NCBI RefSeq assembly: GCF_001547525.1
Contig: NZ_LNJP01000003.1
Coordinates: forward strand, 1,488,001 to 1,552,000
Reading direction: 5' to 3'
Source of the DNA: Burkholderia anthina
Lineage (GTDB): Bacteria; Pseudomonadota; Gammaproteobacteria; Burkholderiales; Burkholderiaceae
DNA length: 64,000 bases
Position numbers and translations under genes: made by a program. Under the pieces are notes generated by a model. The model saw nothing but the letters and a program-made list of their open reading frames with translations. It was not told where the DNA came from and ran no database searches. This document shows, piece by piece, positions 59,895 through 64,000 of this stretch (position 1 is the first letter of the stretch; the number at the start of each line of letters is the position of its first letter).

Positions 59895-60425
59895 ATGACC
59901 GAACCTGTTACCGTTCGCCGCGTCGGCGCAAGCGAAGCGATGGCCTGCGTCGATGCGCTGGCCGACGTGCTGATCGATTGCGTCGAAGGCGGCGCGTCCG
60001 TCAGCTTCATGTTGCCGATCGAGCGGGCGACCGCCGTCGCGTTCTGGACGCGTGTGGCCGAGGGCGTCGCGAACGACGAGCGCATCCTGCTTGTCGCCGA
60101 GGATGCGTCCGGCCGGATCGTCGGCACCGTGCAGATCGTGACCGCGCAGCCCGAGAACCAGCCGCATCGCGCGGACATCGCGAAGATGCTCGTGTCGCGG
60201 CATGCGCGCCGGCAGGGCGTCGCCGCGCGACTGATGGCGGCGGCCGACGCGGCCGCGCGCGACGCCGGCAAGACCGTGCTCGTGCTCGACACGGTGACGG
60301 GCGGCGACGCCGAGCGGCTGTACGAGCGGGCCGGCTGGCAGCGCGTCGGCGTCGTGCCGAACTATGCGTTGATGCCCGACGGCGCGCCGTGCGCGACGAC
60401 GTATTTCCACAAGCAGCTCGCGTAA
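59895..60425 (+). CDS. GNAT family N-acetyltransferase
   Basis: The protein has 176 residues. The acetyl-CoA motif is KMLVSRHARRQGVAARLMAAAD, then AGKTVLVLDTVTGGDAERLYERAGWQRVG. The N-terminal part and the PNYALMPDGAPCATTYFHK tail resemble small bacterial GNAT enzymes that inactivate antibiotics or toxins, but no substrate can be told. The ATG at 59895 has GGAGAGGGC before it. It faces the ArsR gene. Confidence 0.9.
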   Translation: MTEPVTVRRVGASEAMACVDALADVLIDCVEGGASVSFMLPIERATAVAFWTRVAEGVANDERILLVAEDASGRIVGTVQIVTAQPENQPHRADIAKMLVSRHARRQGVAARLMAAADAAARDAGKTVLVLDTVTGGDAERLYERAGWQRVGVVPNYALMPDGAPCATTYFHKQLA

Positions 60426-60693
60426 CGGCCATCGTCATGCATCCGGCCGCGCCGGCGCCGTTGTTCGCCATGCGTGCGGCCGGTGTCGTTGCGCCGATCG
60501 CGCCCGCGTGGCTCGCTGCCGGGTGGCGCCGCCGCACGCTGGTGCCGTGGCGGAGCCGGTGTCGCCGATGCGGGCGCGCGTCGCGTGACGGGTGTGGCCT
60601 GTGAGAAAAGCGCCACCGCGCGCGGCCCCCGGTCCGATATAGTCGCGTGCACGCAGCAAGACGCCCACCACACGTCACGAAACCGCCGCCTCG

Positions 60694-61272
60694 ATGAAAC
60701 GCTCCCACGCCGCTTTCGCCCTCACGGGCCTGCTCGTCGCGCTGCCGATCGCCGCGTATGCGCTCGTCAAGCCGCTGCGCGTCGTCGCGCCCGCGCTGAT
60801 CCCCGGCGTGTCGTGCCCGAGCACCGACATCTGCGCGGACGATGTCGCGAGGCTCGGCGAGGCGCGGCAGCTCTATCACGACGGCTACGCGCGCGCGGCG
60901 GCGACCGTCGGCGCGTTCCGCGCCGCACCGCGCGTCGTGTTCTGCGCGACCCGCACGTGCGCCGATGCGTTCGGCCTCGGCACGCGCGCGGCGCTGACGC
61001 TCGGCGATTTCGGCGTGGTGATCGCGCCGCGCGGCTGGCAGACGTACTTTCTCGCGCACGAGCTGATCCACCACCGGCAGGCCGAAGTACTCGGCAACCT
61101 GGCCGTCCTGACCAAACCGCGCTGGCTGATCGAAGGGATGGCGTATTCGCTCAGCGACGATCCGCGCCATCCGCTGGCCGAGCCGTTCGAATCGTGGCGC
61201 ACGCGGTTCGCCGCGTGGAATGCGGCGCGCGGCGCGCAGCCGCTGTGGGACGCCGCGCGGGCGATCGAATAG
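60694..61272 (+). CDS. Putative membrane-anchored metallopeptidase (HExxH)
   Basis: The protein has 192 residues. A signal or anchor helix (FALTGLLVALPIAAYALV) starts the protein. The zinc motif HELIHH (about 125-130) follows, and a Glu in WLIEGMAYSLS is a plausible third ligand as in gluzincins. The rest has four Cys (SCPSTDIC, FCATRTC), which may form disulfides. The target is unknown; the domain may process or assemble an envelope protein. It stands alone on its strand. Confidence 0.72.
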   Translation: MKRSHAAFALTGLLVALPIAAYALVKPLRVVAPALIPGVSCPSTDICADDVARLGEARQLYHDGYARAAATVGAFRAAPRVVFCATRTCADAFGLGTRAALTLGDFGVVIAPRGWQTYFLAHELIHHRQAEVLGNLAVLTKPRWLIEGMAYSLSDDPRHPLAEPFESWRTRFAAWNAARGAQPLWDAARAIE

Positions 61273-61318
61273 CGCGACAAGAACGCGGACGCCGCGCCGG
61301 GGCGCGCGCCGCCAGCGC

Positions 61319-61903
61319 TCAATTCGACGTGGCCGACTCGCCGCGTCGGCTGGTCAGCGTGTCCCGCCCCGCGTCGAGAATCTCGTCGGCCAGCGCCGGA
61401 TCGGTGCCGGCGATCGCGCGCGACAGCACGAGCGCGCCGACCATCTGGCTGAAGACCGCGAGCGCGTCGCGACGCGTCTGCGCGGGCGTCGCGCCTTCGG
61501 CCGCCACCATCCGTTCCAGCCGATCGAGATACGCGGCGAGGCCGTGCGCATAGCACGCGCGCGCCGCATCGGTCAGCCGCGGCGCATCGCCCGCGAAGCC
61601 CGACAGCGGGCAACCGGCCTCGACGTTGTCGCGATGCGCGGACGACAGATACGCGGCCACCTGCGCGTCGAGACTGCCGGCATTCGGTGAATCCGCGCGG
61701 TCGCGCATCGCCTTTTCCATCACTTCGGCGACCAGCGCGTCCTTCGACTTGAAGTGGTTGTAGAAGCCGCCCTGTGTGAAGCCGGCTTCCTTCATCAGTT
61801 CCGTCAGCCCCACGGCGTCGACGCCGCGCACGCGGAACAGCCGCTCGGCGGCCGCGACGATCGCGCTTCGGTTCTCGGCAGCCTGCTGTCTGGACACGCC
61901 CAT
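61319..61903 (-). CDS. TetR family transcriptional regulator
   Basis: The protein has 194 residues. The N-terminal helix-turn-helix is NRSAIVAAAERLFRVRGVDA and GLTELMKEAGFTQGGFYNHFKSKDAL. The C-terminal ligand domain carries DNVEAGCPLSGFAGDAPRLT, typical of the group with a Cys-Pro motif. It faces the SDR gene at 62249, and two near-palindromic CAATGG sites lie in between. It most likely represses that gene and itself. The ATG at 61903 is chosen by homology. Confidence 0.93.
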   Translation of the reverse strand: MGVSRQQAAENRSAIVAAAERLFRVRGVDAVGLTELMKEAGFTQGGFYNHFKSKDALVAEVMEKAMRDRADSPNAGSLDAQVAAYLSSAHRDNVEAGCPLSGFAGDAPRLTDAARACYAHGLAAYLDRLERMVAAEGATPAQTRRDALAVFSQMVGALVLSRAIAGTDPALADEILDAGRDTLTSRRGESATSN

Positions 61904-61948
61904 CGATCTCTCCCTGATTTCCTGTTCGATCGCGTCGATTGAAAAACA

Positions 61949-61966
61949 CAATGGTGATCGCCATTG
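61949..61966. promoter_or_regulatory. TetR operator candidate 1
   Basis: CAATGGTGATCGCCATTG is a palindrome (CAATGG-N-GATC-N-CCATTG) with only the two bases next to the central GATC unmatched, 46 bases upstream of the TetR ATG. Confidence 0.72.
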
Positions 61967-62004
61967 ACATGGCCATGTGGCGAGAACACAATGCACCGCA
62001 AAGA

Positions 62005-62022
62005 CAATGGTGATCAACATTG
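62005..62022. promoter_or_regulatory. TetR operator candidate 2
   Basis: CAATGGTGATCAACATTG is a near-palindrome sharing CAATGGTGATC and CATTG with site 1, 56 bases away. Both are followed by GACAT. Confidence 0.68.
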
Positions 62023-62248
62023 ACATCGAGTGTAGCCGACTGGGCGGATCGTGGCAAAGCCACAGCGGGTACACCGGATGGCAACGGGTCAGCGTCTTTG
62101 GCGCCGTGGGGCGTGGGTCGCGGCCGGCTTGCCGTCGGCGGCGCGCCGCGGCGCCACGGTTCGACAGGCAACGACAGTCTCGTTTTTACCCGGATCTCAC
62201 GCGCGGCGAGCCGGCGCGCGGGCGATTCATCACGCGAAAGGACGCATC

Positions 62249-62953
62249 ATGAAAATCGAAGGTGCAGTGGTGTTCATCACGGGCGCGAACCGCGGGCTGG
62301 GGCTCGAGTTCGCGAAGCAGGCGCTCGAACGGGGCGCGCGGAAGGTCTATGCGGGCGCGCGCGATCCGGCCAGCGTGACGCTGCCGGGCGTGGTGCCCGT
62401 GAAGCTCGACGTGACCGACCCCGCGGCGGTCGCCGCAGCGGCCGAGGCGGCGCGCGACGTCACGCTGCTGATCAACAACGCCGGCATCGCGCGGCTCGGC
62501 AGCCTGACCGACGAGGGCGCGCCCGACGCATTGCGCGCGCACCTGGAGACCAACGTGTTCGGGATGCTGGCGATGTCGCGCGCGTTCGCGGGCACCCTGG
62601 CGGCCTACGGCGGCGGCGCGATCCTGAACATCCTGTCGGTCGCGAGCTGGGTGAACCGGCCGATCCTGTCGAGCTACGGCGTGTCGAAATCGGCCGCATG
62701 GGCGTTGACCAACGGGCTGCGCCATTCGCTGCGCGAGCAGCGCACGCAGGTCGTCGGGCTGCATGCCGGCTTCATCGATACCGACCTGACGGCCGGCCTC
62801 GACGTGCCGAAAGCCACGCCGGCCGACGTCGTGCGGCAGGCGTACGACGCGATCGAAGCGGGAGCGGAGGAAGTGTCGACCGACGAGTTCACGCGGCAGG
62901 TGAAGGCCACGCTGTCGTCGGGCGTCTATCTGGAAGAACCGGCGCCGCGTTGA
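62249..62953 (+). CDS. SDR family oxidoreductase
   Basis: The protein has 234 residues. The Rossmann motif is FITGANRGLGLEFAKQALER, then NNAG in LLINNAGIARLG, the catalytic Ser region ILNILSVASW and the Tyr-Lys pair in SSYGVSKSAAW. It is an NAD(P)-dependent cytoplasmic oxidoreductase. The substrate is unknown. It sits opposite a TetR regulator with two operator-like sites and is probably induced by the TetR ligand. The start is MKIEGAVV at 62249, with GAAAGGACG as ribosome site. Confidence 0.92.
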   Translation: MKIEGAVVFITGANRGLGLEFAKQALERGARKVYAGARDPASVTLPGVVPVKLDVTDPAAVAAAAEAARDVTLLINNAGIARLGSLTDEGAPDALRAHLETNVFGMLAMSRAFAGTLAAYGGGAILNILSVASWVNRPILSSYGVSKSAAWALTNGLRHSLREQRTQVVGLHAGFIDTDLTAGLDVPKATPADVVRQAYDAIEAGAEEVSTDEFTRQVKATLSSGVYLEEPAPR

Positions 62954-62971
62954 CGCCGCCGGTCGTGCGAA

Positions 62972-63003
62972 CCCGCCGCCCGCGCAGTGAGCGCGGCGGC
63001 GGG
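62972..63003. terminator. GC-rich hairpin between convergent SDR and fabV
   Basis: CCCGCCGCCCGCGC (62972-62985) and GCGCGGCGGCGGG (62991-63003) pair with one bulge around AGTGA. There is no T-run; probably bidirectional. Confidence 0.5.
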
Positions 63004-63011
63004 TCGTGCCG

Positions 63012-64000
63012 TCAGACCGTGGTGTCGATGATGCCCGGGATCTTCACGTCCGGGTTCACGTCCGCGTCGTAGTCGACCCCGGCGATCTCGAAGCCGAACA
63101 GGCGCAGGAACTCGGTCTTGTAGCCCGCGAAGTCCGTCGTCTCGTACAGGTTCTCGTTCGTGACCGTGTCCCACATCGCGACGACCTTCTGCTGCACCTG
63201 CGGATCGAGTTCCTTGTAGTCCGCGCGCAGGCGGCCTTCCTCGTCGACATGCGGCGTCGCGCCGTACAGGCTGTCCTTCAGGAGCCCGTACACCTGCTCG
63301 ATGCAGCCTTCGTGCGTGCCCTTCTCCTTCATCACCTTGAACAGCAGCGACAGGTACAGCGGCATCATCGGGATCGCCGAGCTGGCCTGCGTGACGACCG
63401 CCTTCAGCACCGACACGCGGGCGTCGCCGCCGTGCGCGGCCAGCTTGTCGCGGATCGACAGCACCTTCTTGTCGAGATCCTTCTTCGCTTCGCCGATCGA
63501 GCCGTTCCAGTAGATGTCGTGCGTGATCTGCTCGCCGAGGTACGTGAACGCCGTGGTCTTCGCGCCGTCGGCCAGCACGCCGGCTTCGGCCAGCGCGTCG
63601 ATCCACATCTGCCAGTCCTCGCCGCCCATCACCGCGACGGTGCCGTCGATCTCTTCCTGCGTCGCCGGCTCGAGCGACACTTCGCGGATCACTTCCTTGT
63701 CGGTGTCGAGGCCGCGGAACGTGACCGACTTGCCGACGGGCTTGAGCGTCGAGCTGATCGTTTCGCCCGTCTTCGGATGCGTGCGGCGCGGGGCCGCAAG
63801 GCTGTAGACGACCAGATCGACCTTGCCGAGATCCTGCTTGATGGTGTCGATCGTGACCTGCTTGACCTTGTCGGAGAATGCGTCGCCGTTGATGCTGCGC
63901 GCATACAGCCCCTTTTCGGCGGCGAATTTCTCGAACGCGGCGCTGTTGTACCAGCCGGCCGTGCCCGGCTTCGTCTCGCTGCCTGCGCGCTCGAAGAACA
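63012..64000 (-). CDS. fabV: Trans-2-enoyl-ACP/CoA reductase FabV, C-terminal part
   Basis: The frame runs off the right edge, so the N-terminus is missing; about 329 residues are seen. Family motifs are VVYSLAAPRRTHPKTGETIS, TFRGLDTDKEVI and the active-site Tyr-X8-Lys in YWNGSIGEAK. Later come LSLLFKVMKEKGTHEGCIEQ and the C-terminus VNPDVKIPGII. FabV reduces trans-2-enoyl-ACP in fatty-acid synthesis and is the triclosan-resistant enoyl reductase of many Gammaproteobacteria and Burkholderia. It converges with the SDR gene. Confidence 0.95.
   Translation of the reverse strand, partial: FFERAGSETKPGTAGWYNSAAFEKFAAEKGLYARSINGDAFSDKVKQVTIDTIKQDLGKVDLVVYSLAAPRRTHPKTGETISSTLKPVGKSVTFRGLDTDKEVIREVSLEPATQEEIDGTVAVMGGEDWQMWIDALAEAGVLADGAKTTAFTYLGEQITHDIYWNGSIGEAKKDLDKKVLSIRDKLAAHGGDARVSVLKAVVTQASSAIPMMPLYLSLLFKVMKEKGTHEGCIEQVYGLLKDSLYGATPHVDEEGRLRADYKELDPQVQQKVVAMWDTVTNENLYETTDFAGYKTEFLRLFGFEIAGVDYDADVNPDVKIPGIIDTTV

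Larger units (their letters stand above)
61904..62248. other. Divergent TetR/SDR promoter region
   Basis: The 345 bases hold the two operators (own entries) near the TetR gene. The right part to 62248 shows no gene; longer frames across it are not conserved. Confidence 0.55.

Overview
This window is a high-GC, coding-dense stretch that looks like a Burkholderia cepacia complex genome, probably a secondary replicon. The evidence is the codon use, the prpR/prpBC-acnD-prpF layout, FabV, ArgP-type and other LysR regulators, a persulfide dioxygenase-rhodanese fusion, a DUF1059-like protein and Burkholderia-type DUF2827 proteins. The taxon and replicon are inferences. I saw no rRNA, tRNA or CRISPR array.

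Layout. 1-4.2 kb holds a partial gene, an IclR regulator, a fumarylacetoacetate-hydrolase-family enzyme, a glyoxalase-fold (VOC) protein beside a truncated copy of its own 5' end, and a CGNR zinc-finger regulator behind a perfect 17-bp inverted repeat. 4.2-12.4 kb is the 2-methylcitrate (propionate) module: sigma-54 activator PrpR faces prpB-prpC-acnD-prpF across an intergenic region with a clear -24/-12 promoter. 12.5-18.5 kb holds a CoA-transferase, a toxin-antitoxin pair with a frameshifted toxin, a thioesterase, a chemoreceptor, an AGE-family epimerase and an MgtC-like protein.

18.6-34.3 kb is accessory and, on its left side, visibly AT-richer. It has a PEBP protein, an AraC regulator with an MFS transporter, an orphan OmpR-type regulator lacking the usual phosphoacceptor Asp, an H-NS-like protein, and a 1696-residue trimeric autotransporter adhesin whose long stalk is almost entirely Ser/Thr-rich SLST repeats. 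Directly downstream are two full DUF2827 (glycosyltransferase-like) genes, the truncated start of a third, an EAL phosphodiesterase gene set into that array, a DUF4019-like secreted protein, a decayed TPR/glycosyltransferase gene and an integrase remnant. The most interesting hypothesis is a dedicated adhesin-decoration locus: a Ser/Thr coiled-coil stalk, glycosyltransferase-like enzymes to modify it, and c-di-GMP and H-NS/OmpR-type control.

34.3-64 kb returns to typical chromosome: a coiled-coil membrane protein, small conserved proteins preceded by a shared AGGGAAAACCCT motif, an octanucleotide repeat, a copper ATPase with a textbook CueR-type promoter, a DUF1254 lipoprotein, a DUF748 (AsmA-like) giant, the cyanide-insensitive oxidase operon cydAB-DUF2474 with an FNR/ANR box, threonine aldolase, ArgP, persulfide dioxygenase-rhodanese, GST, a PAP2 phosphatase, an MFS exporter facing a LysR regulator, a DsbA-fold isomerase, an ArsR-SRPBCC operon, GNAT acetyltransferases, a TetR/SDR divergent pair with two operator-like palindromes, and the 3' part of fabV.
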